From CAVRJC01 sp963721435 (GTDB lineage Bacteria > Actinomycetota > Acidimicrobiia > IMCC26256 > DASPTH01), in the NCBI GenBank assembly GCA_963721435.1, contig CAVRJC010000012.1, positions 372,001 to 436,000 of the forward strand: a stretch of 64,000 nt of DNA, read 5' to 3'. Of this stretch, positions 1 to 8,808 are shown piece after piece. Each line of letters opens with the position of its first letter. Positions within the stretch are counted from its first letter, which is position 1. The translations under genes were made by a program, and so were the position numbers. The notes under the pieces are model-generated. The model did no database searches. It saw only the letters and a list, made by a program, of their open reading frames with translations, and was not told where the DNA came from.

Positions 1-2
1 CG

Positions 3-1593
3 ATCGATTGCGCGGCTGAAGTCGTCGAAACCGCGATCCGTCACCTCGCGCACGGGTCGGTCGTCGACGGCCGCATCAACGTCGACAAGCTCGACGAGCA
101 CCAGGTGCTCGCGTACGACCTCGCGCACGCGGCGAGCGCACTCGAAGGGTGCCGCGTGATGCTCGCGTACGCCGAGCAGGGCGAGAGTCGAGTCGATGCT
201 CGCGCGCGCGTTCATCGCCGACGCGGTCGCCGATCTCGGCGCCCGCCTCATCGGACGCGACGCGACGTGGGGCATCGACGGCGAATCGCTCTCGACTGCA
301 CTCCCGTTCGTCGAAGCCCATCGCTCCCCCGCGTTCCTCCAGCAGCTCGCGGCCACCTTGCCCGCGTCGGGCACCGGGCCCCGTCACCTCCCCGAGGAGT
401 TCGAGCTCGCGGCCGACACGTTCCACCGGTTCGCCGACGACAAGATCCGCCCCGTCGCCGAGCACGTGCACCGCACCAACGCCGACATCCCCGAGGCGGT
501 CATCGACGGCCTCGCCGAGCTCGGCGGCTTCGGCATGTCGGTGCCGGAGGCCTACGACGGCTTCGCGAGCGGCGGCGAGGCCGACTACCTCGGCATGGTC
601 GTCGCGACCGAAGAGCTGTCGTGGGGCTCGCTCGGCGTGGGCGGCTCGCTGATCACGCGTCCCGAGATCCTCACCCGGGCGATCCTCGCGGGCGGCACCG
701 AGGAGCAGAAGCAGCGGTGGCTCCCGCGCATCGCGGCCGGTGAGCTCATGGTCGGCGTCACCGTGACCGAGCCCGACTACGGCTCCGACGTGGCGGGGAT
801 CACCACGATGGCCACGCCCGTCGACGGCGGGTACCGCGTCAACGGCGTCAAGACGTGGGCGACCTTCGCCGGGCGCGCCAACCTGTTGATGCTGCTGGCC
901 CGCACCGATCCCGACCGCACGAAGACCCACCGCGGCCTCTCGATGTTCGTCGTCGAGAAGGACCCGGTGCCCGGACACTCGTTCCTGCTGGAACAGCCCG
1001 AGGGCGGGAAGCTCGAAGGCCGCGCCATCGACACGCTCGGTTACCGCGGCATGCACTCCTACGAGGTGTCGTTCTCCGACTGGTTCGTGCCCGCGGAGAA
1101 CCTGCTCGGCCTCGACGCCGGCCTCGGCCGCGGCTTCTACCTGCAGATGGAGGGCTTCGAGAACGGCCGCCTGCAGACCGCCGCGCGCGCGGTCGGGCTG
1201 ATGCAGGCATCGTTCGACGCCGCGCTCGCGTACTCACAGGAGCGCAAGGTGTTCGGCAAGCCCGTCTTCGACTACCAGCTGAGCCAGGCGAAGCTGGCGC
1301 GGATGGCCGCGCTCATCCAGGCCGGGCGCCAGTTCTCCTACGACGTCGCCCGCCGCATGGGACGCGGCGAGGGCACGCTCGAAGCATCCATGGTGAAGGC
1401 GTACGTGTGCCGCTCGGCCGAGTGGGTCTCCCGCGAGGCCATGCAGCTCCACGGCGGCATGGGCTACGCCGAGGAGTTCCCGGTGTCGCGCTACTTCGTC
1501 GACGCACGCGTGCTCTCGATCTTCGAAGGTGCCGACGAGACACTCTGCCTCCGTGTGATCGCGCGCCGCCTCGCGGAGCAAGCCCTCGCGTGA
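3..1593 (+). CDS. Acyl-CoA dehydrogenase, methylsuccinyl-CoA dehydrogenase-like (5' partial, frameshifted)
   Basis: Flavin-dependent acyl-CoA dehydrogenase. The core shows the FAD/substrate motif VTEPDYGSD, the C-terminal HGGMGYAEEFPVSRY block and IFEG carrying a likely catalytic Glu. An extra N-terminal helical domain before the core, together with SLITRPEIL and AAGELMVG, resembles (2S)-methylsuccinyl-CoA dehydrogenase of the ethylmalonyl-CoA pathway. The gene enters from the left edge in frame 3 (INVDKLDEHQVLAYDLAHAA) and continues in frame 1 from about base 187 (VESMLARAF). One extra base near 186 therefore splits it, and the ATG at 196 is only an internal start. The malyl-CoA lyase-like gene at 4144 supports the pathway idea. 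A generic acyl-CoA dehydrogenase remains possible. Confidence 0.85.
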
Positions 1594-1645
1594 GCTGAGG
1601 GATCAGAGCCCGAGGAGGGCTGATCGATGTCGACGATCCGGAGCG

Positions 1646-2113
1646 TCACTTGACCGTGACGTCGAGCTGCATCCCGCGCTGGTAGTGCTCCGGCAGGTTG
1701 CACACGGCGACGTAGTGGCCGGGATCGAGCTTCGCGCGCACGGCGCGACTCGCGCCCGGCTTCAGGTCACTGCCACTGTCGGCAACCGTCTCCAACTCGG
1801 GCGAGTCCTCGATCACTTCGCCGTTCGCGTCGACGGGGAGCGAGTCGGCCGAGAGGTCGGTGCGGAAGAGCACGAACTCGTGCGCCTGCTTCCCGTCGTT
1901 GACCAGCCCGAAGGTGTGCGAGCCCGCCGACAACTTCGACGACATCGTGATCGAGTAGTCCTTGAGCGAGACCGGCACGTCGCCGAGGGCCGGCGGCGAC
2001 CACACGACGAGGCCCACGACGATCGCGACCACGACGGCAGCCATGAAGATCCCGACGACGGCGATGGTGCGAGTGAGGGGGTTGGGATCGCGCGGCAGCT
2101 CAGGTTCGCTCAT
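1646..2113 (-). CDS. Membrane-anchored cupredoxin-like copper protein
   Basis: 155-residue protein with one N-terminal membrane helix (about residues 17-37) and a small extracytoplasmic beta domain. His78, Cys138, His143 and Met148 have the spacing of a type 1 (blue) copper site (C-x4-H-x4-M), so it is probably an electron carrier or copper-binding domain on the outer face of the membrane. I chose the ATG at 2113; a GTG at 2146 would add 11 unconvincing residues. It is convergent with the acyl-CoA dehydrogenase and divergent from the SHOCT gene. Copper ligation is inferred from spacing only. Confidence 0.72.
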   Translation of the reverse strand: MSEPELPRDPNPLTRTIAVVGIFMAAVVVAIVVGLVVWSPPALGDVPVSLKDYSITMSSKLSAGSHTFGLVNDGKQAHEFVLFRTDLSADSLPVDANGEVIEDSPELETVADSGSDLKPGASRAVRAKLDPGHYVAVCNLPEHYQRGMQLDVTVK

Positions 2114-2223
2114 CCGTCGATCATGGTCGCTGGCGTTTTCCGGCACAAGGACCGAAAGTCCTCTCGCGGTGCCCGCAAGTAGCGTTGCACACGGAGGGTC
2201 ACTCGTGATTCGGAGCCAACAAC

Positions 2224-2607
2224 ATGTCTGACGTCAGCAGCGCACCCGCACGACGCGGCATCCACGTCCCCACGTGGGTGTTCGTCACCATCGGCGGCGT
2301 GCTCCTCTTCCTCCTCGCGTTCGCGATCGGCCGGCGCTCCGAGCGGCGCCACCTCGACGGTGGCCGGTTCGGCGACCATGCGGGCCGGCACGGGCTCGGC
2401 ATCCTCATCCTGATCGTGATCGTGGCCCTCGTGATCGCCGGCATCGTGCTCGCGGTGCGCCACTTCAGCGGCGACGGCAGCGCCGGTCGTGACGCGTCCG
2501 CACCGTCGGGCACGCGTGACGCCGAGAACCTGCTCGCCCAGCGCTTCGCCCGCGGCGAGATCGACGAAGCCGAGTACCGCAGCCGGCTCGACGCCCTGCG
2601 GGGGTAA
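2224..2607 (+). CDS. Small membrane protein with C-terminal SHOCT domain
   Basis: 127 residues with two hydrophobic helices (about 17-36 and 58-78), separated by a short His/Arg-rich stretch. The tail at about residues 100-126 (LAQRFARGEIDEAEYRSRLD) is a classic SHOCT motif. SHOCT tails are short oligomerisation modules found on many bacterial membrane proteins, so no specific function follows. It is divergent from the cupredoxin gene and is followed by the Tat amidohydrolase after about 37 bases. Confidence 0.75.
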   Translation: MSDVSSAPARRGIHVPTWVFVTIGGVLLFLLAFAIGRRSERRHLDGGRFGDHAGRHGLGILILIVIVALVIAGIVLAVRHFSGDGSAGRDASAPSGTRDAENLLAQRFARGEIDEAEYRSRLDALRG

Positions 2608-2644
2608 GCGCGCGCCGACGGCGCCCATCGCTAGCGTGTGACTG

Positions 2645-4147
2645 GTGCGCCGGCGGCGTGAGGAAGACCCGGGTCTGCCGATCAAGTTCGGGCCGTGCTC
2701 GAACGGTGAGTACGACCCCGCGCCGCGCTCGCCCGTCGTCGACGAGACGATCCGCCGGGCGCGCGACGACTGCGAACGCAACGCGCGGTTGCTCGGCGTG
2801 TCGCGCCGCTCGTTCCTGCTGTCGGTCTGCGGGGCGGCGACCACTCTCCTCGCGCTGAACGCATGCTCCGAGGAGTCGATGCGCGCGACCAAGGGGCGGA
2901 AGCCCGGCGGGACATTCGACATCCCGACGACGGCGTCGACCGATCCGGATGCCGCGCGTGCCGCGCTCGCGGGCAACGAGTTCGTCTTCGACGTGCAGGG
3001 CCACTTCCTCGAGTACCGCGTGAACCCCGCGACCAGCCAGGGCCGCGACTTCTGGATGGGATTCCCGCAGCGCGGGTGCGGCGAGAGCGACCAACGCGTG
3101 TGCTTCTCGATCAACCATTTCATGGAAGAGGTGTTCCTCAAGAGCGACACGTCGATGATCGTCTTGAGCGGCTTGCCCATCGCGCCGGAGGGCAGCCCGA
3201 TGTCGACACCACTGATGGACGAGACCCGGCGGCTTGCGGTCGCGTTGTGCCGCGATCAACGCGTGCTCATGCAGGCGCAGGCACTGCCGAACGTCGGCGA
3301 CCCGCAAGCCGGGCTCGACGCCATGGCCGCGGCGAAGGCCGCGTACCCGATCGTCGCGTGGAAGGTGTTCACCAACTTCCCCGATCTGTACGACGGGTCC
3401 GGCAACGCCTGGCGGCTCGACGACGGCAACCCGTCACTCCCTCAGGTCGGCAACGCGTTCATCGAGCAGGCCGTCGAGCTCGGTGTGCCGATCATCACCG
3501 CGCACAAGGGCCTGTCGACCACGCTCGGGTACACGTCGCCGCACGCGTCGCCCGCCGACTTCGGGCCCGCGGCGAAGGCGCACCCGAACGTGAGCTTCGT
3601 CGCGTACCACTCGGGCTTCGAGCCGAACGTCATCGAAGGGCCCTACGACGACGCCCACGCGAACGTCGGCGTCAACCGGCTCATCACGAGCATGCGCACG
3701 AGCGGGATCGGCCCGAACCAGAACGTGTACGCCGAGCTCGGCACCACGTGGTGGTCGCTGATGGCCGATCCCGATCAGGCCGCGCACTTCCTCGGCAAGC
3801 TGTTGCAGCACGTCGGCGACGACAACGTGCTGTGGGGCAGCGACTCGCTGTTCTACGGCGCGCCGCAGGATCAGATCCAGGCCTTCCGCGCGTTCCAGAT
3901 CACGCCCGAGTTCCAAGAGCGCTTCGGGTACCCCACGCTGACCGACACGATCAAGCGCAAGGTGCTCGGCCTGAATGCGCTCCGGCTGCACAAGGTCGAT
4001 CCCGTGAGCGCTCGCTGCGCGTTCACACGCGACGACCTCGAGACCATTCGGCGCACGATCCCGACCGCCTCCGAGACGTTCGGCCCGCGCACCCCCGCCG
4101 AGCTCCGCGCGTTCATCGCGCACGAACGCGCGGCCGCGGGCGTCTAG
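2645..4147 (+). CDS. Tat-exported amidohydrolase-2 family TIM-barrel protein
   Basis: 500 residues from a GTG start. A long N-terminal region precedes a twin-arginine motif SRRSFL (residues 53-58), a hydrophobic stretch and an LNAC lipobox-like Cys74, so the product is probably a Tat-exported lipoprotein. The mature part resembles amidohydrolase_2 proteins. Candidate metal or acid-base residues are the Asp/His in FDVQGHFLE (about 116-122), His in IITAHKGLS, His in VAYHSGFE and Asp in VLWGSDSLF. The substrate is unknown. It is one of four amidohydrolase_2 paralogues here and the only exported one. It overlaps the 3' end of the convergent lyase gene by 4 bases. Confidence 0.8.
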   Translation: MRRRREEDPGLPIKFGPCSNGEYDPAPRSPVVDETIRRARDDCERNARLLGVSRRSFLLSVCGAATTLLALNACSEESMRATKGRKPGGTFDIPTTASTDPDAARAALAGNEFVFDVQGHFLEYRVNPATSQGRDFWMGFPQRGCGESDQRVCFSINHFMEEVFLKSDTSMIVLSGLPIAPEGSPMSTPLMDETRRLAVALCRDQRVLMQAQALPNVGDPQAGLDAMAAAKAAYPIVAWKVFTNFPDLYDGSGNAWRLDDGNPSLPQVGNAFIEQAVELGVPIITAHKGLSTTLGYTSPHASPADFGPAAKAHPNVSFVAYHSGFEPNVIEGPYDDAHANVGVNRLITSMRTSGIGPNQNVYAELGTTWWSLMADPDQAAHFLGKLLQHVGDDNVLWGSDSLFYGAPQDQIQAFRAFQITPEFQERFGYPTLTDTIKRKVLGLNALRLHKVDPVSARCAFTRDDLETIRRTIPTASETFGPRTPAELRAFIAHERAAAGV

Positions 4148-5088
4148 CCCTCGGCTGCACTCCGGCTCATGCCCGCGCGCTCGCCACGGGTGACGAACTT
4201 CGTGGCCATCTTCCGGCTCGCTTCGTCGATCATCTCGTCGCCGAACATCACCGCGCCGCGGCGGTCGCCCTCGGTGGTGGCCTTCTCGTAGGCCTCGAGG
4301 ATGTCGAACGCGTGGTCGAACTGCTCCTGGGTGGGCGTGAACACCTCGTTGATCACCGGCACCTGGCCCGGGTGCAACGCCCACTTGCCGTCGTAGCCGA
4401 GGATGCGGGTGCGCATCGCGTAGTCACGCAGCGCGTCGAGCTCGTGGATCTTGAGGTACGGCCCGTCGATCACCTGGAGGCCGTTGGCGCGACCGGCCAT
4501 CAGGATCTTGGCGAACACGTAGTGGAAGTGATCGCCCGGGTAGTCGTCGATCTGCACACCACCGGTGAGCACCGGCATCTCGGTGGACGCGGCGAAGTCG
4601 GCGGGCCCGAACACGATCGTCTCCATGCGCGGCGAGGCGGCGCAGATCTCCTCGACGTTGATCAGCCCGCGTGCGGTTTCGATCTGCGCCTCGATGCCGA
4701 CGTGGCTCTCGCGACCGGTGACCTGCTCGATCTGGGTGAGCAGGAGGTCGAGTGCGATCACGTCGCTCGCGTACTGCACCTTGGGCAACATGATCTCGTC
4801 GAGGCGCTCCGACGCGTTCTCGACCACGTGCACGACGTCGCGGTACGTCCACTTCGTGTCCCACGCGTTCACGCGCACGCAGACGACGGTGTCGCCCCAG
4901 TCGAGCTCGTTGATCGCCTTCACGACGTTGTCGCGGGCGGCTTCCTTCTCGAGCGGCGCGACGGAGTCCTCGAGGTCGAGGAACACCATGTCGGCGCCGA
5001 GTCCCGGTGCCTTGCCGAGCATCTTCTCGCTCGAGCCCGGCACCGCCAGGCACGTACGACGGGGCAGGGTGCGTGACCGTTCCGACAT
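4144..5088 (-). CDS. HpcH/HpaI-fold CoA-ester lyase (malyl-CoA/beta-methylmalyl-CoA lyase or CitE-like)
   Basis: 314 residues. It carries the family signatures LAVPGSSEKML, FLDLEDSV (37-43), VRVN with Arg72, QIETARG with Glu137, and VFGPADFAAS with Asp164. Glu137 and Asp164 are the expected Mg2+ ligands. These enzymes cleave or condense malyl-CoA-type thioesters, giving acetyl- or propionyl-CoA plus glyoxylate. Together with the methylsuccinyl-CoA dehydrogenase-like gene at the left edge it would fit the ethylmalonyl-CoA cycle. The family also includes citrate-lyase-beta-like proteins of other function. I chose the ATG at 5088, where homology begins; the open frame runs further upstream without recognisable sequence. 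Confidence 0.82.
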   Translation of the reverse strand: MSERSRTLPRRTCLAVPGSSEKMLGKAPGLGADMVFLDLEDSVAPLEKEAARDNVVKAINELDWGDTVVCVRVNAWDTKWTYRDVVHVVENASERLDEIMLPKVQYASDVIALDLLLTQIEQVTGRESHVGIEAQIETARGLINVEEICAASPRMETIVFGPADFAASTEMPVLTGGVQIDDYPGDHFHYVFAKILMAGRANGLQVIDGPYLKIHELDALRDYAMRTRILGYDGKWALHPGQVPVINEVFTPTQEQFDHAFDILEAYEKATTEGDRRGAVMFGDEMIDEASRKMATKFVTRGERAGMSRSAAEG

Positions 5089-5146
5089 GCCGGTGAGGGT
5101 AGACCGCGTGTTGGCCCCTGCCGAAACCGGCTTAGTGTTCGCGTCC

Positions 5147-5971
5147 ATGACCACTCTCACCGAGCTCGGCGACGGGGTGTACGCGTGGGTGCAACCGGGT
5201 GGTGAGTCGGGGGTCTCGAACGCGGGGGTGGTCGTCGACGACGACGGCATCACGGTGATCGACACCCTGATGGTGCGATCGCAGTGGGAGCCGTTCGCCG
5301 CGGCGGTCGAGGAGCTCGACTTCCCGATCAAGCGCACGATCCTCACGCACGCGCACGTCGACCACGTGGGTGGCACCAAGGCGTTCCCCAAGGCCGCGGT
5401 CTACGCGTCCCAGCAGACGAGCGACGCGCTCGACCTCGCGATGCCGCTCGACGCGTACAAGGCATTCATGCCCGCGTTCGAGGAGGAGTTCGACGACCTC
5501 GACGAGCTGGGCACGCGTCCGGTCACGCACCTCATCACGGGCGCAGCGTCGTTGACGCCGCGCGTCGAAGTGCTGCCGGCCGAAGGTCACACCGCGGGCG
5601 ACATCATCGTGCTCGTCGCCGACGCCGACGTGTGCTTCTCCGGCGACCTCTGCTTCTTCGGCGTGACCCCGCTCGCGTTCCAGGGCGACCCCGCGCTGTG
5701 GGCCGACATGCTCGACGCGGTCGTCGAGCTCGCCGACCTGATCGTGCCCGGTCACGGCCCGATCGGCGGCGAGACCCAAGTGCGCGAGCTCCAGGCCTAC
5801 CTGCGCCACTGCGTCGCCGCGGCCGACGGTGGCCCGGCTATCCCCGCCGGCCCGTGGGACTGGTGGCTCGAACGCGAACGCGACGCCATCAACATCGAGC
5901 GCGTCGAGCTCCTCGCCCGCGGCGACGACGTCATCCCGCCCGCGATGCTCAAGGCCATGGGCCTGGCATAG
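5147..5971 (+). CDS. MBL-fold metallo-hydrolase
   Basis: 274 residues with a complete metallo-beta-lactamase metal site: THAHVDH at 67-73, a later His in AEGHTAGD, Asp in FSGDLCFFG and His in VPGHGPIGG. This implies a di-zinc or di-iron hydrolase, but the substrate cannot be read from the sequence. The C-terminal part (about 225-274) has an acidic/basic helical extension. It is divergent from the lyase at 5088, with about 58 bases between the two starts. Confidence 0.85.
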   Translation: MTTLTELGDGVYAWVQPGGESGVSNAGVVVDDDGITVIDTLMVRSQWEPFAAAVEELDFPIKRTILTHAHVDHVGGTKAFPKAAVYASQQTSDALDLAMPLDAYKAFMPAFEEEFDDLDELGTRPVTHLITGAASLTPRVEVLPAEGHTAGDIIVLVADADVCFSGDLCFFGVTPLAFQGDPALWADMLDAVVELADLIVPGHGPIGGETQVRELQAYLRHCVAAADGGPAIPAGPWDWWLERERDAINIERVELLARGDDVIPPAMLKAMGLA

Positions 5972-6032
5972 CCCCCATTCCCCGAAGGGAAGGGAGGCGA
6001 CGCGCTAGCTTCACCGTGTTCAGGAGACGCGC

Positions 6033-6512
6033 ATGCCGAAGAACCCGGATCCTTCGATCAAGCTCACGAGCAGCAAGGGCCAGACGCGAACGCTCGACGA
6101 CTGGTCGACGATGTTCCACCTGTGCCTCGTGATCCTCCCGCCGCGGCCCGAGGCCGCGCGCTACATCCCGATCGCGGAGCGGATCTTCAAGGTGTTCGGC
6201 GACGCCGACTGCCGCACCGCATTCGTCGTGACCGGCAACGAGTTCATCGCGCGCGGCGTGCTCGGTGATGCCGAAGACCGCTACATGACGTTCTGTGACC
6301 CCGACGCCGAGTTCGTCACCAGCCTGGGCATCACGCACCTGCCCGCCTTCGTGCACCTCCGCCAGGACACCACCCTGCTCGACGCGGCCGAAGGGTGGGA
6401 CCCCCACACGTGGCAGCGGGTCGCGAAGGCGATCGGCAAGGAGCTCAAGTGGTCGCATCCGGAAGTCTCCGGCCACGGCGACCCGGCCACGACTCCGGGA
6501 TGGCCCGTCTGA
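6033..6512 (+). CDS. Thioredoxin-fold-like hypothetical protein
   Basis: 159 residues, soluble, no signal peptide. The middle resembles a thioredoxin-fold strand/helix pattern (FCDPDAEFVTSLGITHLPAF), with the ITHLPA segment where thioredoxins have a cis-proline loop. There is no CxxC pair, so redox activity is doubtful. It follows the MBL gene by about 60 bases and may be cotranscribed with it. Function unknown. Confidence 0.6.
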   Translation: MPKNPDPSIKLTSSKGQTRTLDDWSTMFHLCLVILPPRPEAARYIPIAERIFKVFGDADCRTAFVVTGNEFIARGVLGDAEDRYMTFCDPDAEFVTSLGITHLPAFVHLRQDTTLLDAAEGWDPHTWQRVAKAIGKELKWSHPEVSGHGDPATTPGWPV

Positions 6513-6568
6513 CCTGGGCAAACGCCCACCGCACGCGGCGCGAATGCACAAATGCACAAGCTCCCACT

Positions 6569-6598
6569 TTGGCGGGCCGCGATCTGGTTGGCTAGGGT
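6569..6598 (+). promoter_or_regulatory. Candidate sigma-70-type promoter for the NlpC/P60 gene
   Basis: TTGGCG (6569-6574) and TAGGGT (6593-6598) are separated by 18 bases, an acceptable actinobacterial -35/-10 pair. The predicted start near 6605 would leave a leader of about 60 nt beginning almost directly with the hairpin at 6610-6638. Prediction by eye only. Confidence 0.45.
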
Positions 6599-6609
6599 CA
6601 CTGGCTTCC

Positions 6610-6638
6610 GTCCGTACCACCCTTGTTGGGGTACGGAC
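6610..6638 (+). promoter_or_regulatory. Leader stem-loop before the NlpC/P60 gene
   Basis: GTCCGTACC (6610-6618) and GGTACGGAC (6630-6638) form a perfect 9-bp stem around an 11-nt loop, followed by TTGTTGTTT. It could be a Rho-independent terminator for the 6033 gene or an attenuator/leader structure of the downstream hydrolase gene. Its position shows that the hydrolase does not start at the upstream ATG at 6552. Confidence 0.55.
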
Positions 6639-6662
6639 TTGTTGTTTGATAGGGGCCGGCTC

Positions 6663-7760
6663 TTGCTGTTGCACAGATGGGAACGCCGAGCGTTTCGCCT
6701 GCTCTGCCTCACCCTCGCGGTGCTCGCCGCCGCGTCCATGTGCGTTCCCCTGTTCCGCACCCCCCCGGCACACGCCGCGGAGATCGACGACAAGCGTGCC
6801 GAAGCCGCCGCACTCGAGGCGCAGATCGCCGAGAACGGCCGCAAGCTCGACGCGCTGAACGAGAAGATCAACGACGCGCAGGTCGCCCTCGACGCGGCGA
6901 ACGCCGCGATCGTCCAGGCTGACGCGGACGTCGCTGCCGCGCAGGCCAAGACCGCGGAGATCCGCGCCGCGGTCGCCGCACGCGCCGCCGACATCTACAT
7001 GACCGGCGGCTCCTCGAGTGCCGGCGGCATCTCACAGCTCGACACCACGAAGGCGCAAGACCTCACGACGCGCCAGAAGTACACCGACGTCGCCGGTCAG
7101 CGCGACAAGCATCTCCTCACCGATCTCCAGCGCTCACGTGAGCAGCTCGCGGAGAAGAAAGCCGAAGCGACCTCGGCGCGCGCAGCCGCCGAAGTGCAGA
7201 AGGCGCAGATCGAGTCCGTGAAGGCCGACGTACAGGCGGGCGACGCCAAGCAGCGCGAGCTCCTCGGCCAGGTCAACAGCAGCATCGCCGACCTCGTCGC
7301 GCAGGCCGAAGCAGCCCGCAAGGCGCAGGAAGCGGCTGCCGCCGCGGAGCGGCTCAAGCTCCAACCGCCGACCCCCGCGCAACAGCAGCAGCTGGTCTCC
7401 GCGACTCCGCCGCCCGCGCCCAGCGCCAAGGTCGGCGCAGTGCTGGCCTACGCGTACGCGCAGCTCGGGAAGCCGTACTGCTACGCCGGTGTCGGCCCCC
7501 AGTGCTACGACTGCTCCGGCTTGACGATGATGGCATGGGCCCAGGCCGGCGTGTACATGTCACACGGCTCGAACGACCAGCTTGCGTCGTTCCCGCGGGT
7601 GTCGATGAGCCAGCTCCAGCCCGGCGACCTCGTGTTCTGGGACGGCCACGTCGGCATCTACGTCGGCGGCAACAGCGTGCTCCATGCCCCGTACACCGGC
7701 ACGACTGTGCAGATCACGGGGATCTGGCCCGGCGTCATCGGCGCCGTCCGACCCGGCTGA
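6663..7760 (+). CDS. Secreted NlpC/P60 peptidoglycan endopeptidase with coiled coil (RipA-like)
   Basis: About 365 residues. The TTG at 6663 is preferred because AGGGG lies 7 bases upstream and the product then begins with a good signal peptide (LLCLTLAVLAAA, ending near AHAA). A long Ala/Lys/Glu-rich coiled coil (about residues 40-230) precedes an NlpC/P60 domain with catalytic Cys284 (YDCSGLT), His329 (DGHVGIY) and His341 (VLHAPY). The layout matches actinobacterial D,L-endopeptidases that cleave stem peptides during cell separation. The region from 6552 to 6660 is open but holds a promoter and hairpin, so I treat it as leader. Confidence 0.88.
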   Translation: MLLHRWERRAFRLLCLTLAVLAAASMCVPLFRTPPAHAAEIDDKRAEAAALEAQIAENGRKLDALNEKINDAQVALDAANAAIVQADADVAAAQAKTAEIRAAVAARAADIYMTGGSSSAGGISQLDTTKAQDLTTRQKYTDVAGQRDKHLLTDLQRSREQLAEKKAEATSARAAAEVQKAQIESVKADVQAGDAKQRELLGQVNSSIADLVAQAEAARKAQEAAAAAERLKLQPPTPAQQQQLVSATPPPAPSAKVGAVLAYAYAQLGKPYCYAGVGPQCYDCSGLTMMAWAQAGVYMSHGSNDQLASFPRVSMSQLQPGDLVFWDGHVGIYVGGNSVLHAPYTGTTVQITGIWPGVIGAVRPG

Positions 7761-7761
7761 T

Positions 7762-8760
7762 CTACGGGATCACCAGCATCCCCAGCTCGGCCTCGAGCTG
7801 GGGGCGGGGCTTGGCGCCGAGTGACGCTCGCTCGAGCCGACCGTTGCGGAACAGGCCGATGAGCGGGATGCTCTGCACTTCGTACTCCTGCGCGAGCGCG
7901 GGCTCCTCGTCGATGTTGACCTTCACGACCTTGTAGGCGCCTTCGCGCATGGCGGCGATCTGCTCGACGATCGGGCCCACCTGGCGGCACGGGCCGCACC
8001 ACGGCGCCCAGAAGTCGACGATGACGGGCAGCTCCGACCGCAGGACCTCGGCCTCGAAGCTCGCGGTGGTCACGGCCTTGACCGGCCCTTCGGGCGGCGG
8101 CTCGGGCAACGGCTCCGACGGACGCTCACCCGCGCGCACGGCGTCGAGCCACGCGTGCGCGTCCTGCATGCTCTCGAGCGCGACCTGGTGGGCCATCGGG
8201 TACTCGCGGTAGACGAGCGGCACACCCTGCGCGAGCAGCTCCTCCGCCGCGTCGCGCGTCCGCTGCACGGGGATCATCGGGTCTTCGGTGCCGTGTTGCA
8301 GCAGCAGCGCGACTTCGTGCGCGGCATCCCAGTCGACGTCGAACAGCTCGAGCCGGACGAACGGGCTCATCGCCAACACCGCGGCCGGGTGGGGACGGTC
8401 GCTGCGACGCAGGCCCAACGCGAGCGCGAGCCCTCCGCCCTGCGAGAACCCGGCGACGACGGCTTCCTCGCGCAACATGTCGCGTTCGGCGCACGCGGTG
8501 TCGAGGAGGTCGTCGATGAGATCGAGTGATTCGGTGAATCCGGCAAGCACGGTGTCGGGATCCGGCGACGCAATGTCGAACCACGAGAAACCCGGAGGGG
8601 CGGCGAGCGGGCCTCGTGGCAACACCGTCGCGAAGTGACCCTCGGGGTCGAGGTACGGGAGGAGGCCACCGAGGTCGCGCTCGTCGGCGCCGAAGCCGTG
8701 GAGCAGCAGGAGGACGCGCTCGGCCGCGCTGCCTTCGATCACGTTGGTCACGAGCGTCAT
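7762..8760 (-). CDS. Carboxylesterase/phospholipase-like alpha/beta hydrolase fused to thioredoxin
   Basis: 332 residues in a single uninterrupted frame. Residues 1-210 are an alpha/beta hydrolase of the YpfH/carboxylesterase type: LLLLHGFGADERDL oxyanion region, Ser106 in GFSQGG, Asp160 in HGTEDPMIP and His191. A Pro/Glu-rich linker (212-226) leads to a full thioredoxin domain (about 230-332) with WCGPC (254-258) and the cis-proline SIPL. Both active sites look intact. The protein has no signal peptide. The fusion may target disulfide reduction or docking to the esterase; the role is unknown. It is convergent with the NlpC/P60 gene, 1 base apart. Confidence 0.87.
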   Translation of the reverse strand: MTLVTNVIEGSAAERVLLLLHGFGADERDLGGLLPYLDPEGHFATVLPRGPLAAPPGFSWFDIASPDPDTVLAGFTESLDLIDDLLDTACAERDMLREEAVVAGFSQGGGLALALGLRRSDRPHPAAVLAMSPFVRLELFDVDWDAAHEVALLLQHGTEDPMIPVQRTRDAAEELLAQGVPLVYREYPMAHQVALESMQDAHAWLDAVRAGERPSEPLPEPPPEGPVKAVTTASFEAEVLRSELPVIVDFWAPWCGPCRQVGPIVEQIAAMREGAYKVVKVNIDEEPALAQEYEVQSIPLIGLFRNGRLERASLGAKPRPQLEAELGMLVIP

Positions 8761-8808
8761 CGGTGTCTTCTCCTGATTCCGGATCGGGGGTTCAGCGCTG
8801 GGAAGTCT

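Noticed and set aside
6552..6662. ATG at 6552 as start of the NlpC/P60 protein
   Set aside because: This stretch contains the promoter-like boxes and a perfect hairpin, and gives a poor N-terminus. The TTG at 6663 has a good ribosome site and signal peptide.
6600..6662. ydaO (c-di-AMP) riboswitch before the cell wall hydrolase
   Set aside because: Only a single 9-bp hairpin is present and the leader is too short for the multi-helix ydaO architecture.
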